NCBI GenBank assembly: GCA_021292165.1
Contig: CM037877.1
Location: 160,909,871 to 160,973,870, forward strand
Direction: 5' to 3'
Source: Shinisaurus crocodilurus
Taxonomy: Eukaryota; Chordata; Lepidosauria; Squamata; Shinisauridae
Length of the DNA stretch: 64,000 nt
Both the position numbers and the translations under genes were made by a program. Within the stretch, counting starts at the first letter, position 1; the number at the start of each line of letters is the position of its first letter. The notes under the pieces are model-generated. The model did not search any database. It saw nothing but the letters and a program-made list of their open reading frames with translations, and was not told the origin of the DNA. Shown piece after piece: positions 10,551 to 22,839 of this stretch.

Positions 10551-10668
10551 CAGCCTTCCCCAACCTGTCACCCTCCAGAAGCTTTGGACTTCAGCTCCCT
10601 ACAGCCCCAGCCAGCATGGCCAGTGGTCAGGAATGCTGGGAGTTGCAGTCCAAAACATTGGGGGGGGC
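10551..10668. mobile_element. Short hAT-type MITE, right end decayed
   Basis: Starts CAGCCTTCCCCAACCTG, with arms TTTGGACTTCAGCTCCC and GGGAGTTGCAGTCCAAA. The right terminus dissolves into a G-rich run. Same family as 2029-2162. Confidence 0.8.
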
Positions 10669-10726
10669 TGGGGGGGGGAATTGATCTACATCCATATGTA
10701 TTACATTGCTTGGCATACACTTAAGA

Positions 10727-11167
10727 CTAGACCTGTGCACAAATGGCCCCTAGAAATTCCCCACCCTGTTTGTGGGCAGAGAAATTGGGGAGACAATTTC
10801 ACTGAATTTCTCCAGGGGGAGGAGAAATTCTCCAACAGTCTCTCACAAGTAGGGCTCACCACTGGCAGGGGTGGTAGCACAGTTTTGTTTTGTTTATTTT
10901 TGCACTGCCACTGCAAGTGGCAACAGCAGCAGCCATATTGGCAGCCTGGCCCCCATTTTGCATCCTCCACAATGCCTCATTCCTAGCATTGTTATGAGGC
11001 ATTCTGGGGGAGGCCTGAGAAGGAAGGCAATCACCACAAAAAGGGTGAATAAAATTTGGAGAAAATTCTGCAAAGTGGCCTTTTATTTCAAGGGGGTAAG
11101 AAAAGAAGAATCTCAGAATTTTTCTGAGAAAAAATGTATTGTGAGGAATTTTGGTTCAGCTCTAGTT
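10727..11167. mobile_element. TAGACCTGTGCAC-type MITE
   Basis: The left end TAGACCTGTGCACAAA and the right end, read inverted, TAGAGCTGAACCAAAA are similar to the TAGGGATGTG class of non-autonomous hAT termini. Internal words such as AATGCCTCATTCC and GAGGCATTCTGGG fold back. It has no coding capacity. Confidence 0.5.
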
Positions 11168-12544
11168 GTCATTCTTCAGGGTTCAGCACCTTCCCCAGGA
11201 ATGTTCAAATGTTAAATTTCTGACGGGTGATTGTGGGTACATGTTGTCTCTAATGCAGATGCTTATAATACCACTACTTCCCTTAACACCCTGTAGAAGG
11301 TATGAAGGGGGGGCAGTGTTGTGTCAGTTCCAGGAAAGAGGTGGAGCTAGTGCTGTGCCAATTTCTTCCCTCCATGAAAGAGGCCTCCATTTTTCTGCCT
11401 CATTCTCAGCAGGCGGTTTATAATTTATTTTGAATTTATTTTGGTGGCATTTTTAAGTTTATCTAATCACTGCAAGGTGGCCGAGGGTTTTCTTTCTATT
11501 ACACTTCCCTCCGTTGCTCCACAGGCTCCCAGCGCTTCTGATCTGAAAAAGCCCTCTGGGAGGAGTTACCTCATGACATCTTCCCCTGGGCTTTAACTGA
11601 AGCATGGGAAGCCAAGGAGGCTACAGGCTGCCAGAGAGATGATTGTACAATGAAAGACAGGACACTCAAGCACATACCCCTCAGCCACCTCCTAAGGTAA
11701 GCACAAGAACACCGAACCCAACCCATGAGCATTTCTCTGAAATTTTCTTCTCCTTTGAATTTCTTTTCAAAAGCAATTTCTTTTCTTTCAAATTGAACGA
11801 GAGCGGTTGAAAAATATGTTGTGGGATAAATTTTCGGTGTGGCACTACTTAAAACATCTTAGATACTTTTGACTGAGTTCTAACTGGGCATATCCAATAG
11901 TTTCTGAACTGCACAAGGAACTCCCTACCCCACCTGGTATTTATTTCTTTGTCTTCTTAGGGCCAGAGGGCATCCATCTCTAGGTTTTTAGTTAACTTAT
12001 TTTGTATAGTAAAACTATTCCTTACAGTGGATCAGTATGTAAGTGGTTGCATTTATTCAGCATCTCTCTACAAACGGAGTGATTTGTCAAAGTAAGAATT
12101 ACAGAATATTTGGTTTCCTACCTAAATATGCTCTTATTCTAAAAGTGCTAGTTATATGCAGTTTATACAGAAGAAGGATTATTGACTGACCCTTCAGGTT
12201 TGAATTTTACCCCCAACACCCTCACAGTCATTTTATATAATAGAATCATTTCAGTGCATTTACCGTGGCAGCCTACTCTATTGAAATTAAAGACCCAAAA
12301 TAAGAAGTTTCAGCTCCTGTGCTGCTTGGCTAGCTGCCTGGAACACAGGCGAGTTTCTGGGTGAATGCAGACAACCATTAACCAAGTGGTAATTTACCAT
12401 GGTGCGCATAAAATCACTTCGTAGTAAGCCAATCATTGGTATTGGCCTGAAAAATGGAGAGGAATATCTCACCACATCGGTACATGATCAGAAAGCCAGA
12501 GCAGCAGGGAAATGTTAAGATTCTCCTCAGCACTTGGGAGATCA
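11168..12544. other. No recognisable feature
   Basis: Unique-looking, AT-rich from 11700 onward. Short frames carry no recognisable domain. Confidence 0.5.
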
Positions 12545-12790
12545 ATAGAACTGGCCAATTTATTTTATTTTGTATTCATAACCTTCCTTTCATCCAAGGA
12601 GCACAAGATTCATAGATCTCCCATCTCCGCCCCACTTTTATCCTCGCAACAACCCTGTGAGGTCAGTTAGACTGAGAGATAGTGTCTAGCCCAAGTTCAC
12701 CCACTGAGCTTCACGGCTGAGGGGGGATTTGAACCTGGGTCTCCCCAGTCCTATTCTGATGCTTGAACCACTACACCACATTGCCTTCTA
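12545..12790 (-). mobile_element. MIR/CORE-like tRNA-derived SINE, minus strand
   Basis: On the minus strand the head reads GTGGTGTAGTGGTTCAAGC (A box) and GGTTCAAATCC (B box). The body is CACAGGGTTGTTGCGAGGAT and the tail is L2-like. The same arrangement occurs at 46958-47200 (minus) and 51128-51748 (plus). Confidence 0.85.
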
Positions 12791-13406
12791 CTGATGCACA
12801 CTGTGGTAAGTTACCACTTCTAAAGTGGCCATCTGTATTCACACATACTATACTGCAGAACCAACTTAATGAGCAGGCATTAATTTCCAACACAACACAT
12901 TATTTCCAGCATTTATAGCTGCATTTGGGAAAGGTTTCCATTTCTAAGATTGTATGGTTCTATTGTTTACCATCAATCTGTTAAGATCTTCCAGTCAGTC
13001 TTTCTGGATTTGTTTTGTAAAAATCAGTGAAGCAATTTCTGAGAACAGAACTGTTTTTAGGCTTGTAACCTAACCAAGAAACATGAGCAAAGTGCATTCC
13101 ACACATCTGTCATAGGGCTGGAATGTATTTGCTCACAAAAATGCTCCTTATAAAAATTTAAAAACTGGGAAACAAATGATGTCAAATATTTTCCAAGATA
13201 TTTGGTGAATAGTTGCAGGAACTTGGTGGAATATTGATACGTGTATTTGAAATCCGATCTTTTTTGTTTAAAATTTCAGTATTGGACCATTGATATGTAA
13301 CAGCATGCAAGCCCCTTCATCAAAGTGTTACAGTAGAACCTCACCTCCTAGTACTAGCAGGAGTGGTCCTCTTCAGCTTTCCTGCCAGCCAGCTGTGCCC
13401 CCACCA
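12791..13406. other. No recognisable feature
   Basis: AT-rich unique-looking sequence. No terminus, ORF or RNA gene is recognised. Confidence 0.5.
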
Positions 13407-13411
13407 TAAGA

Positions 13412-13477
13412 CAGCCTTCCCCAACATGGTGCCCTCCAGATGTGTTGTCTTGCAACTCCCATCATTTCCAGCCTCGG
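13412..13477 (+). mobile_element. Left half of a hAT-type MITE
   Basis: CAGCCTTCCCCAACATGGTG followed by GCAACTCCCATCATTTCC. It stops abruptly where the next MITE begins. Confidence 0.8.
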
Positions 13478-13559
13478 GGTGCAATCCTATAGACCAGAAG
13501 TAGGAAACATGGTGCGCTGTTTTGCCACAGGTTCCTCAAAAGGGATTGGCAAAGGTTCT

Positions 13560-14105
13560 TTGAAGGATTTTCAGACCATAATAAATACTCCTCTAGGAAG
13601 TTAAAGCCAAACATCTTTATTGCAAAGCTGAGCATGAAATACAACAATGCTATGCCTTCCTCCAAGTTCCCTAGTGGAAATCCCACCCCTTAGCTACACA
13701 GTCACTGTATTATTTCCAACCAACCCGAATGCTAGTTCCAGCAGCTCTCCGCCTGGGTATCAGCTTTCAGCGCTGGGGCTTCAGCAGGGCTCTCTGAATA
13801 GCTTCCTCTGCTCCTCCTTGCTCCTTCCGATTCTTCAGCACTCCACCACTACACACACAGCCAACCAACCAGCCAACCAACCACCGCTACCAAGCACCAC
13901 ACTTCCGTCTGCATTTGCTAGTCTTAAATACCATTCTAGCACCAAGCCTCATGGGCTGCAGATCTCGTGCTTAATTGATAGCACCTGTGCTGTTGTGCAG
14001 TGTCATTCTTCTGGCCAGGAGCCAGGTCACACGTTACTGGAGATTGCATCAGCCTGGCTAGCAGCCAACTCACATGCTAGCAATTCAAGCAAGGTCATGC
14101 CTTGC
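13560..14105 (-). mobile_element. LTR-like block B, minus strand
   Basis: On the minus strand there is a TATA-like GTATTTAAGACT (near plus 13924) and, about 300 bp further, GCAATAAAGATG (plus 13615-13625), a polyadenylation signal. This U3-R order suggests an LTR. The TG/CA ends and duplication are not resolved. Confidence 0.4.
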
Positions 14106-14110
14106 TATTA

Positions 14111-14205
14111 CAGAGCAAAATACAGCATACAGAGCATAATACAGAGTATAGTATCATACAGAGCATAATACAGAGTATAGTATCATACAAAGCATAATAC
14201 AGAGC
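14111..14205. repeat. Tandem repeat, unit about 36 bp
   Basis: ATACAGAGCATAATACAGAG plus TATAGTATC is repeated about 2.5 times with few changes. Confidence 0.85.
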
Positions 14206-14589
14206 ATTGAGGCAGGACTGTTGTGCAACACTGCACTCCTCGCCATCTTCCGCAACTCCCATTACATGCGCGCAGGGGCCAATGTGTCCCAGACATCTTC
14301 CTTGGTGTCCATCGAGACACCCTACTCCTCCCAATTTTTACTTTTTAAATGTAGGTATAGTTTCTTACAGGCAGCTTCAAAGAGAACTGGGAGCCTCTAG
14401 CTGCTTCCATCATGATTTCCCATGAATGCCTCTGGGCACATGTGAAGAGAGGAAGGGGGGATGCCCTAACTCCTGGCAGTGTAGGCAGGAACAAAAGGTT
14501 GCTCAGATTTAACAACAACCCACCAAGGTAGGCTGCCACCACCACCCTTTACATCCAAGTTAGCCTGAGCCAGGGGGACCTTATAGGAT

Positions 14590-15520
14590 ACCTGCTTAGC
14601 TTTATGAAACAAGGGCCCAAGTCAGCACCCTCTGTTTCAAAGTACTAGGCCTGGAACCTTAAAGCTTAAACAGTAGCAATAACCAAGAAGAAACCCCTGG
14701 ACTTAGTACCGAGATTTAATTGGAATGAAGCACACATATTCAGTCAAGACAGGTGGCAAGTTTATTTACAGAAAGGGGAAAGGGAATAACACACAACAAA
14801 ACATAGCAACCTTTGGAAACAATACTTACAGGTCAAAACAACAAAACAGACTAAATCTGTCTTTATGTACTAGCGGCACGCAGTTGAGGCTCTGGCTCCA
14901 ATGTCAGTGGGGCAGTATATCCACTCCGGGTTTCAGTATGAGCTTTAAAGGAGCTATCCATGGTGCTGAACCTATTTTGGGGATAGAGCTCAGCACCATC
15001 GATAGCTTAAAACCTTAAAATTTCAGACTATAACCCAGAGTGGATACACCGCCCTACTGACATTGGTGCCTCCAGCCTCCACTGGTGGCATGGGTCTTCA
15101 ATAGAATAGGACCTCAGAGAGCCAGCAATCCAAAACAGGCAATGGAAAGGGCAAAACAAGAACAGACAAAGATATACCCAAAAGCCTTTAGCAAGTCTGA
15201 GGTGATCCCTGTTAACCAATCATGAGCTAGCTGGGAACCATCTGCCAAGACTTTCGGGAGGCAGAAAGTTCCCGCCAACACTCAGCTGAACTTGTTCAGT
15301 CCAATTCATGGAAGTTTTACTCTGGCCTTGAAGCCCAGGGACAGCATGAGGTAATGCCCCCAGGAGGCCTAAGAAGATGTGCAGGCCCAGCTTTATGAAA
15401 AGAACTATACAGGCTACTAAAACACAGAAGGAGCAATTAATTTCTTGACAGCAGGTTACTTGTCCTTTGCTACTAGCCATGCCCGCCATTTTATGGTTGT
15501 GCCCAGAACAGTTCCTCACA
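14590..15520 (-). mobile_element. LTR-like block A, minus strand
   Basis: Starts on the minus strand at about 15520 with TGTGAGGAACTGTTCTGG. Near its far end is TGTAAATAAACTTGCCACC (polyadenylation signal, plus 14755-14770). A MITE at 14881-15084 interrupts it. The end near 14590 is approximate. No gag/pol sequence is visible, so it is a solo or broken LTR. Confidence 0.45.
14881..15084. mobile_element. Palindromic CAGNGGAGGCTGG MITE, copy 1
   Basis: The arms invert: CAGTTGAGGCTCTGG...ATGTCAGTGGGGC against GTAGGGCGGTG...AGTGGAGGCTGGAGG. The centre has ATCCATGGTGCTGAACC. The flanks GCGGCACG (14873-14880) and GTGGCATG (15085-15092) match 6/8; both differences are C/T, as expected from CpG decay of an 8-bp hAT duplication. 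Confidence 0.85.
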
Positions 15521-15637
15521 CATTTCCAAATGTGCTCCCAAAAGGTTGCCTACCCATGCTATAGACACTTACCTGGAAGTAGGTCCTATTGAACTCCATG
15601 GTGCTTACTTCTGAGTAGAAATATATAGGATTGCACC

Positions 15638-17285
15638 AATAGATATGAACTCAGGAAAAGCCCTCATGTGGGGGATTATACAACAGGGGAGGTGGGAATA
15701 ATTCTGGATCATAAAAAAAGGAACTGGACAGAAGTAAAACAAGATCAATAACATTGAACCATCTGGATTGTTTTACTGAATTATTTTCCAAGGCATTTCT
15801 GTTGTAATTTGGTTACCTGTGTTTGCCACCATTTTCATACCATTGCCCCCACGTCTTTAATATCTCCACAACAGACAGAAATTCAATAGAATTTCTCCAT
15901 GCTTGGAAAAGGTTCTCCTGTTGGATTTTGGTCATAGAGCTGTTAAAGGCAAAGCTTACCACCTTCACAAGGCCTCCAAGATCTATGAGACCAATCAAGC
16001 AAGATTTCCATTATAGCGGGTAGTGCGGGAAAATGTGCATTTTAGCATCACCTTCAGAGTACAACTAAATTTAAGCACAATAGAATTTTACTTTCTAATT
16101 TTAATTATGACTGCAATGCTCAACATACTTACATGGATGTGTAAACCAGCCATGTGTAAATGGATGTAAATCTTAATGAAATCAGTTTTATTCACCGCTT
16201 AGTAGATATGTTTAGGAAGAGAGGGTTAATGTGAAATATACAGATTGCTCCATTTGTTAAGATTTAATATGTGAGACAGAGCTTCCACACTCCCCTCCCA
16301 GAATCTCCCCTTCTTCTCTTCTTTGTACCCCACCCACACCAAACATTTTTTTTTTTGGGGTGCTGCTATTGATCAGGGACTACTTACTATAGAGGCAGCA
16401 CTAAAACAAGAGGAGCAGATTGCTGTCAAAGGACAGGACAATAAGCAACAACCAAAAAACCCAAAACAGCCTTAACAAGATAAAAACTGGCTAGAGCCCA
16501 AAGCTGACCATTCTAAAGCCTCATGCAGTCAGCTTACTGGGCTGCATAAAATGTGGGAAATGGATTTGAAAAGCATATCTGCACATAATAAAGACAATTC
16601 TAAAAAGGCAGCTCCCTTATCTCTCTGGCTGTACTGTGGTGCATCTGGATAAAAATTTAATAATCCAGAGGACCCAAAGTACTGCTGCAGATTAAACTGG
16701 CATAAATACCTGTAAAAATTGGACAAGCATTATATCTCAGAGCCGACTGGAGCTGGTGTCTGCAAACTCTCACAGAGGATGAGGACACTGGTAGGGAAGA
16801 AGAGGTGAGGTTAACAAAGCTAACACAGCAGCCCTGTCTGAGCAAGTACCCCATCATCCAAATGCCCTGAGCCCGTGGCTTGGCTCAACGGTATGTTTAA
16901 GATATGTGAGGGACAGATTAGGAACCGCCCCCTTCCCCGCAAACTGATAAAAATGTTCATCTCAATAGTAATGTAATTCAGTTATCATCACTATTGTATT
17001 ACTACTTCTTCATATAGGATTAATGTGTTATGGCACTTAAAATGCAAGCTTTTTTTTTAGAGCTGACATCAAAGGTAAAACGTATCATGTTTTCCATACA
17101 AATCTTTCGCATCCTCCCTCCCTCCCAATCATGGCCCTGCTTACTAACTTGACAAGAAATCTGAATCAACTACCATAATGCAGACTCTTATCAGCTGAAT
17201 TCTTCTCATAGCCTGCTCTTTCTAGTTGTAGTCAGCCTTTTTGAGGTAGCTTCCACCTGTGTGGATTGTGTCATTATATAGTTTA
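15638..17285. other. No recognisable feature
   Basis: Mostly AT-rich unique-looking DNA. No repeat terminus or coding signal is recognised. Confidence 0.5.
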
Positions 17286-17300
17286 GCCACCAGGTGGCAC
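17286..17300 (+). promoter_or_regulatory. CTCF-like motif
   Basis: GCCACCAGGTGGCAC fits the core of the vertebrate CTCF consensus (CCASNAGRKGGCR). A single short match in 64 kb is weak evidence. A second similar core, CCACCAGGTGG, lies near 4818. Confidence 0.25.
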
Positions 17301-17927
17301 TGGACTTAGCTGTATCTAGGTGGAGTACGGCGTTTCCTGTTACTGTTCTGTTCTAGGCAATACAGTTTTTGTCTCGCTTTCTGAGCGGAGTGCCCTCTAC
17401 ATCTTCTGCGTCACCATATATCACATGTGGAGCGTGGCCAGCTTCGAAGGAACTCAGGTCTCTCTCATTTTATACTCACAATTGCCCTGTGTGGTGGGTT
17501 AGGCCAAGCAATAGTGACTGTGACAGGGCAGCCCAATGAGCATCGTGGCTTAGGGCTTTGATGTTTGAACCCAGGTCTTGCACATGTAGTGCAATTCTAT
17601 TTCTCACATAAGCCAGCTGGGGAATCTTAGGATCATGAATAATGTTACACCAATTCATGTCACACACCAATATTAGTAGATCACTGGCAAAGTGGGACTG
17701 TTGGGTTGCTCTTTTTATGCAGTAAACCACAGTGGCTTCCATTACACTGGATTTGCACCAAACTTCTAAGAAATAGTCTACGTTCAGTTCATGGGCTCCA
17801 TAGGGTAAAGTTCTTTACATACGTTATCCTGATGTGTAGCCACAGCCATATGAAAGTGTTCCCTTGTGGTGCAAGTTGTAAACCAGAGCTAAGTGTCACT
17901 TCTCCCTCAGAAATGCTCAAAAGTTAA
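17301..17927. other. No recognisable feature
   Basis: Unique-looking sequence with short overlapping frames only. Confidence 0.5.
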
Positions 17928-18068
17928 GGAAGGTGTGGACAATTTGTTGCCATCCAAATGTTTTGGCCTGTAACTCACATCATCCCTTACCATTGGCTAT
18001 TCTAGCTAGGGCTAATGGAAGTTGTAGGCCAAGACATATTCTGGATGGCCACAAGTTGCCCACCCCTG
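17928..18068. mobile_element. Decayed short hAT-type MITE
   Basis: TGTTTTGGCCTGTAACTCAC and GAAGTTGTAGGCCAAGACA form the arms. The outer ends are AATTTGTTGCCATCC and GGATGGCCACAAGTTGCC. Confidence 0.75.
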
Positions 18069-18304
18069 AGTTAGGGGATGCTAGTTAGTTTGAGTCAGTG
18101 CTGGTTCCAGGTTTTTGGGAGGTACTTGGGCAAGATGTCTTCAGTGGCCCCCCTCTCTGAGTGGTTTTTCACCTCACTTCTGTCCTCACTGTCCCCATTC
18201 ACATACCCTCTCCTTCTGGGCCCAGTCTGTACCACCAGTGTAAAAGTGCAAGGCAAGTGAAAGAAGTTGCCCTATCTCTTCACCGTTCAGAGAGGCAGGT
18301 CACG

Positions 18305-18517
18305 CAGGGGAGGCTGGTCACTCCTTTGTCAGTGGGGCTCCTCATCTCATCTATTGCAGCTTTTATTCTGAGCTGTATAGGAGCTATCCATGGTGCTGTA
18401 CTCCATCCCCAAAATAGGTTCACCACCATGGAGCACCATGGATAGCTCCTATAAAGTTCAGAATAAAAGCTGCAATGGATAAGGAGCCCCACTAACATAC
18501 GAGTCACCAGTCTCGTG
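18305..18517. mobile_element. Palindromic CAGNGGAGGCTGG MITE, copy 2
   Basis: CAGGGGAGGCTGGTCACTCC on the left is inverted as GAGTCACCAGTCTC on the right. The inner arms GGAGCTATCCATGGTGCT and AGCACCATGGATAGCTCC are near-perfect. It resembles 14881 and 57701. No clear duplication is seen. Confidence 0.85.
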
Positions 18518-19246
18518 AAAAGGCAATGACAACATGGAGGAGAGGAGTGGCAGGACCAGCTGGGAGTTGATAGTGGGGGGGAGGGGATAAATGTGTGGGC
18601 CTTGGCAGGTGCCCCACAAAGCCTACCCCTAAATCTGGTCCTGGTTTGAGTCTTCACATTACTACAGAAGAGACTCCAAAACTAAACATTACATGAGCTG
18701 AACACTCCAGACAGCTTGGAGTTCTTAAGAGGCCTGTATCATGAGAGTGGTCCTGCACGCTAAATAAATCAGTCTCTTTTCTTTATAATGTTTGACGGAT
18801 TCTTGCTATATTGGAAATTTCATCTACTCCAATGAGATAGCACAGTATGATATTTCTTTGGCCTCTTAAAAAAAAAACACAACACCTTCATTCTTACAAC
18901 CCTGTGCTGGATTGTAGTGTTTGATCAGCTCCTCCATTATTTGCTTGCTGGAGGTCAGCATCTTCAGCGAATGAGATTTTCTTGATTAGAAACTGGGCTG
19001 CTGCAGAGCTATTTCTGTTGAAAATTTAAGAATTTGTCAATGAATACATTGTTGTGATTTTTGAGAGTCTGAGAATAGGCTGTGGATATTCACCCCAGCT
19101 GCTAGGTTTAACTACAGTATATGGTGTGTAGTGTGTGTCCCCGCTTCTGCACCTTTATTAAGATAAAGTTATGTTAATCAGGAAACACTTCAAATCACAA
19201 ATGTTAAAACATTTTTTAGACGAGCTCTACCGATGTATTGGTTTAT
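18518..19246. other. No recognisable feature
   Basis: Unique-looking AT-rich sequence. Confidence 0.5.
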
Positions 19247-19960
19247 TACATTATTATTGTTGTTATCATTATTTTTGTTATTATATTACATTTATAACCC
19301 AGCTTTTCGGAGCTCAAGGTGGTGTACATGGGTTAAAAAAAAGAAAAAAGTGGTGTGCATGGTTCCCTTCCTTCCCAAATTGTCAGGATTGGCACAAATT
19401 CAACAGGTGAAGCTTACCCACCCATCCCACACCCCCAAACACGGAGCTTCAGAGAGAATGCTTGCATTTCTTGCATTTCCTTCTGACACTGTAAACTCAC
19501 CTGTTAGAGGCAAAGAGTCAGCTCTGTTAGGAATGACATTAAAGTTGGAGCCAGTTGAGCTTGTTTGGGAAGAGTATTTGAAAGTCAGGGTGCCTACTGC
19601 TGAAAAGGCTCTCCCCAATAGTCAACTGCTGCACCTGAGATGGCGGGGGCACTCAAAGAAGAGCCACTGATGATGATCTCAGCCTATAGGCAAGCATGTA
19701 TGGAGACAGGTGGTCCTTCAGATACCTGCTCCCAAGTTGTAAAGGGTAAATCCCATTGATAAGGTGTGATTGACACCCTCCCCAACTCCTTTGAATGGAA
19801 GCCACTGCTCTATCCCTGCCCCCACACTCAATTTCTTTAATATATGGTGCCCCACCCATAAGTCTGACATCTATTCTGGTGACTCGGAACTCACATCTAT
19901 ATAGTTGTGCTGTGCAACACCCACAAATTTGAAAACCCCTCAAAACTGCGACAGCCAAAT
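19247..19960 (-). mobile_element. L2-type LINE fragment, minus strand
   Basis: A minus-strand frame contains GSRYLKDHLSPYMLAYRLRS, and further on GRAFSAVGTLTF, in the order seen in the C-terminal region of L2 ORF2. It is broken by stops and frameshifts. The element ends at 19247-19330 in the L2-type 3' terminus with a TTATTATTG-rich tail. Confidence 0.75.
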
Positions 19961-20761
19961 AGGGGAGTACTCATATAAGGTGTGATTAATTATCCACCCA
20001 CCTTCCAGCATGTGCCACTGTTTTGGTTTTATTTGTTTTTGGGAGGGGTTGATGCCTCACTATGTCCCTCTAAATAGCTGGCATCTTGTTTAGAAGTCTG
20101 AGAGTAAAGCTAGCCTAGGCATAACCATATATACACAAAGCTACCACTTCAGGTTGTGTGAGAGCGTCCTCCTGAGGGTAATTTTAAACTGGTACTGCCT
20201 ACACTATGATATGCTCTCTGTTTGGAGTGCAGGCCAGTAAACAACTCAGCCCATCAGAATTTGAATGACTAAAGATAAATTTCACATTGCTAACCTTTCC
20301 TGCTGGGTTCCTAACCTTGCAGAGTGGCTAGGAATGGGAACATATCGGGTTGTTGTGCATAACAAAAGGAAGAAGCAAACTGTTTCCCCTTGAAAGAATA
20401 ATAACAAGTTCCTTTCCGGAGCAAAAAATATATATTGGAATCTGTGAAGTGCTTTTCACACTATGCAAACATCCACAATAAGTACTTTGTACATACATTT
20501 CTCTCCTTTACAATAAGGTTCAATAAGCAGCAAGAACACATGGATTCTTGAGAAATTGTTATTCTTAGCTCTGTTCCTCTCTGTCTCTCTCTTTCTCAGT
20601 CTCTCCACCTGGCTCGCTCTCTTGCTCTCACACATACAGAGGCCATATACATATGCATTCAGCTCTCTCCATCGCCATAGTACATACGCCTCTCCCAAAC
20701 GTTGTTCTACAACGTATTTATCAATTGTAATAAATGCCCCACAGACAGATGCACTATCTTA
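19961..20761. other. No recognisable feature
   Basis: Unique-looking sequence with a TCTCTCTC-rich patch near 20577-20625. Confidence 0.5.
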
Positions 20762-20860
20762 GAAATCCTTACAACAACCTTGTAAAGTAGATCAATTTTA
20801 TTATCCCCATATTGCAGATTGGAGGTGGGGGTTGAAGTTATATATAACAGCTTGCACCAG
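20762..20860 (-). mobile_element. MIR-like SINE fragment, minus strand
   Basis: TTACAACAACCTTGTAAAGTA, then TTATTATCCCCATATTGCAG, is the inverse of the conserved MIR/CORE body (CTGYAAAATGGGGATAATAA-like). Confidence 0.6.
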
Positions 20861-21624
20861 AGCATTAAGGCCTAGAAAGATTACCACCACTTGTTTTGAT
20901 GGACACCTGTACTTTTAACTGAGCATCTACATCTTTCTGTAGAATGCTGCACCTGTGGAATGTCTGCCTATAAGGAAGCTGTTAAAAACACAGGATCCTT
21001 GTGAAAACAGAGATGGCAACCCCAAGGCACAAAGCAACATAGTTCCTGCAGTCTAAGGGCAGATATACTTCTTGATATTGTGAACTGAAGAGATACATAT
21101 TTAGAGATGTGTCTGTGCCTGTGTATACACACACACACAGAGAGAGAGAATACATATACACTACATATTCATTTAATTTAAAAGTCATCAGAAATTTGAT
21201 CACTCAGTAAGGCTGGAGTAGTCATTAGGTTGAGTGAGTTACAGAACTAGTTCCTAAACTGGGCTCTCGCCATTGTGAAATCTCCTGGAAGTAACATAGT
21301 GAATGATGCCGTTTTAAAATAACCAGCCATAGGAGCAAAGGTGGCAGAAGAACTACAAACACCTTTCCAGACGGTGCCATGGAGAAGAGCACCAAACATC
21401 TCACTCTTTTGCTCCATCTTGAGGTCCATCCCACCTCTTTACATCCCAAAGTGAAACCTTGTCCAACCCTGAGTCTGTTCCGCCTGCATTCGCCTGTCCC
21501 CTCTTCCTCTTCCGTGCTGAATCATAGGGCCAACTGGTGCACTCATTAATTTTGCTGTAGTGATGCCACCAAAATGACCTCCCCACCCATTTGTGACTGA
21601 TTTCTCCCCACACCGTAACACTTG
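20861..21624. other. No gene seen; short AC/AG repeat near 21129-21148
   Basis: Unique-looking sequence, with short overlapping minus-strand frames near 21225-21621 that match nothing I recognise. Confidence 0.5.
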
Positions 21625-21965
21625 GGAGTCCTCATCCTGTGGATTGGGGCCTTGGCTTTTACAGAGGACAGTCCTCTATTTTAAAGGCTGCCAGAACAGA
21701 AGTCCATCATCCTCTAGTTGAAGGTGCCCTCCAATTCCGGTTTAAAGAAAAGGAACCATCAGAACTGTTGCCCACCCACAGTTAGCACCTGGACAGCAGA
21801 CTGAAAAGGCAGCACACTGGTCACCTGGTTACACACCATGGTGAGGTGTAATGTATTTCTATAATAATTATTTCTAAATTAGCATCTATACATATAAATT
21901 GACATCTGCATTTAGTCCTCTTTTTTGGTGATGCGTTTCCTCTTTAACGTGTTTAACCTTGGACG
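21625..21965 (+). mobile_element. Decayed GGGTGGCCAC MITE, copy 3
   Basis: ACAGTCCTCTATTTTAAAGG, CACCTGGACAGCAGACTG and ATACATATAAATTGACATCTG follow the same order as in 62911-63285. Both termini have decayed, so edges are approximate. Confidence 0.65.
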
Positions 21966-22839
21966 TGTTGGGAGTCCACATGCGCTGGCCGCAATTCACA
22001 CATGAACTCCTTTCAAATGTTACAGCAGGGTGGAAGGTCAGTTGCCATTAGGAGGCCCTACAATTTTCAGTAGCATTCAGCAACCCCTTTCTTTCTCTGG
22101 GATAACTCCATCATTTTCAGCCCTACACTACGTGCTGCTGCTCTCATTTTCAGCTGTGTTCACTACCACCAACTAAGGCTAATGGTGAAAAAGATTCATA
22201 ATCCTAAAGGGCTTATTGTGTAATCCTATTGTGGATCACTGTGACACGGCATAATGTAGCAAGACTTTATCTTGTAGCTTCATTGTGAAACTCCCTGACT
22301 TCCCTGAGCAATGCCAAAGAGCTTAGCTCTATGCAACTCTTATATGGAGATCTTACTGGAGGGGGGGGAGCTCTGGGACGGGGTTTCACAGATCATTAAG
22401 GATGACTGAAAGGTTCATTTCAAATAAGCCATAGAAGAGAGGATTTCAGTCTACAAAATCTTAAGGCTCTTCATGCAGTATTCAAATGTCTTAATGTCAG
22501 AACTGCACAAATACTCTACAGAGCCAAAGACTCAGAGTGTAAGCACAGATATTACATACAGCTTGAAAAGGTCTAGATTAGCATGCATTCCTTTTTCAGT
22601 TTTGTTAAGACACAGTACACATTTTCAATGGGCTGGTAATAGGAAAGTTTCACATCTACTTTAAGAAAAATGCTCCATTTTCCCATCTTTGCAGACTCAC
22701 CTGGGGGGAAAGAAGTGGAAGAAATCATTTAGACGGAAACATACTTACATTACATATTCGATTCTTAAGAGGGTGGTATTCCTCATTTCCTTCCAACGAA
22801 TAAAACAAGTTAAAGTGCATACAGATGATGACCATTATA
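21966..22839. other. No recognisable feature
   Basis: Unique-looking AT-rich sequence. Confidence 0.5.

Larger units (their letters stand above)
13495..15558. mobile_element. 2-kb hAT-type insertion with perfect 8-bp TSD
   Basis: The perfect duplication CTATAGAC flanks it (13487-13494 and 15559-15566). Its ends are CAGAAGTAGGAAAC on the left and, inverted, CATGGGTAGGCAAC on the right, like the hAT at 45412 (CAGGAGCAGGCAAC). The interior is not a transposase. It holds two LTR-like blocks, a tandem repeat and a nested MITE. It is therefore either a small hAT that later received LTR elements, or a hAT with captured cargo. Confidence 0.8.
13478..15637. mobile_element. GTGCAATCCTAT-ended MITE split by a 2,064-bp insertion
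   Basis: The left 17 bp (GGTGCAATCCTATAGAC, 13478-13494) continue at 15567 with ACTTACCTGGAAGTAGG and end ATAGGATTGCACC. Rejoined, it is the common short palindromic element with a TAGGTCCTATTGAAC core. Other copies lie at 27955, 32661 and 52935. Confidence 0.85.

Noticed and set aside
14111..14205. CRISPR-like repeat-spacer array
   Set aside because: Units are contiguous tandem repeats without unique spacers, and the genome is vertebrate.
17286..17300. CTCF boundary element
   Set aside because: A lone 15-bp match without an extended motif or other support. Listed with low confidence and not treated as a finding.
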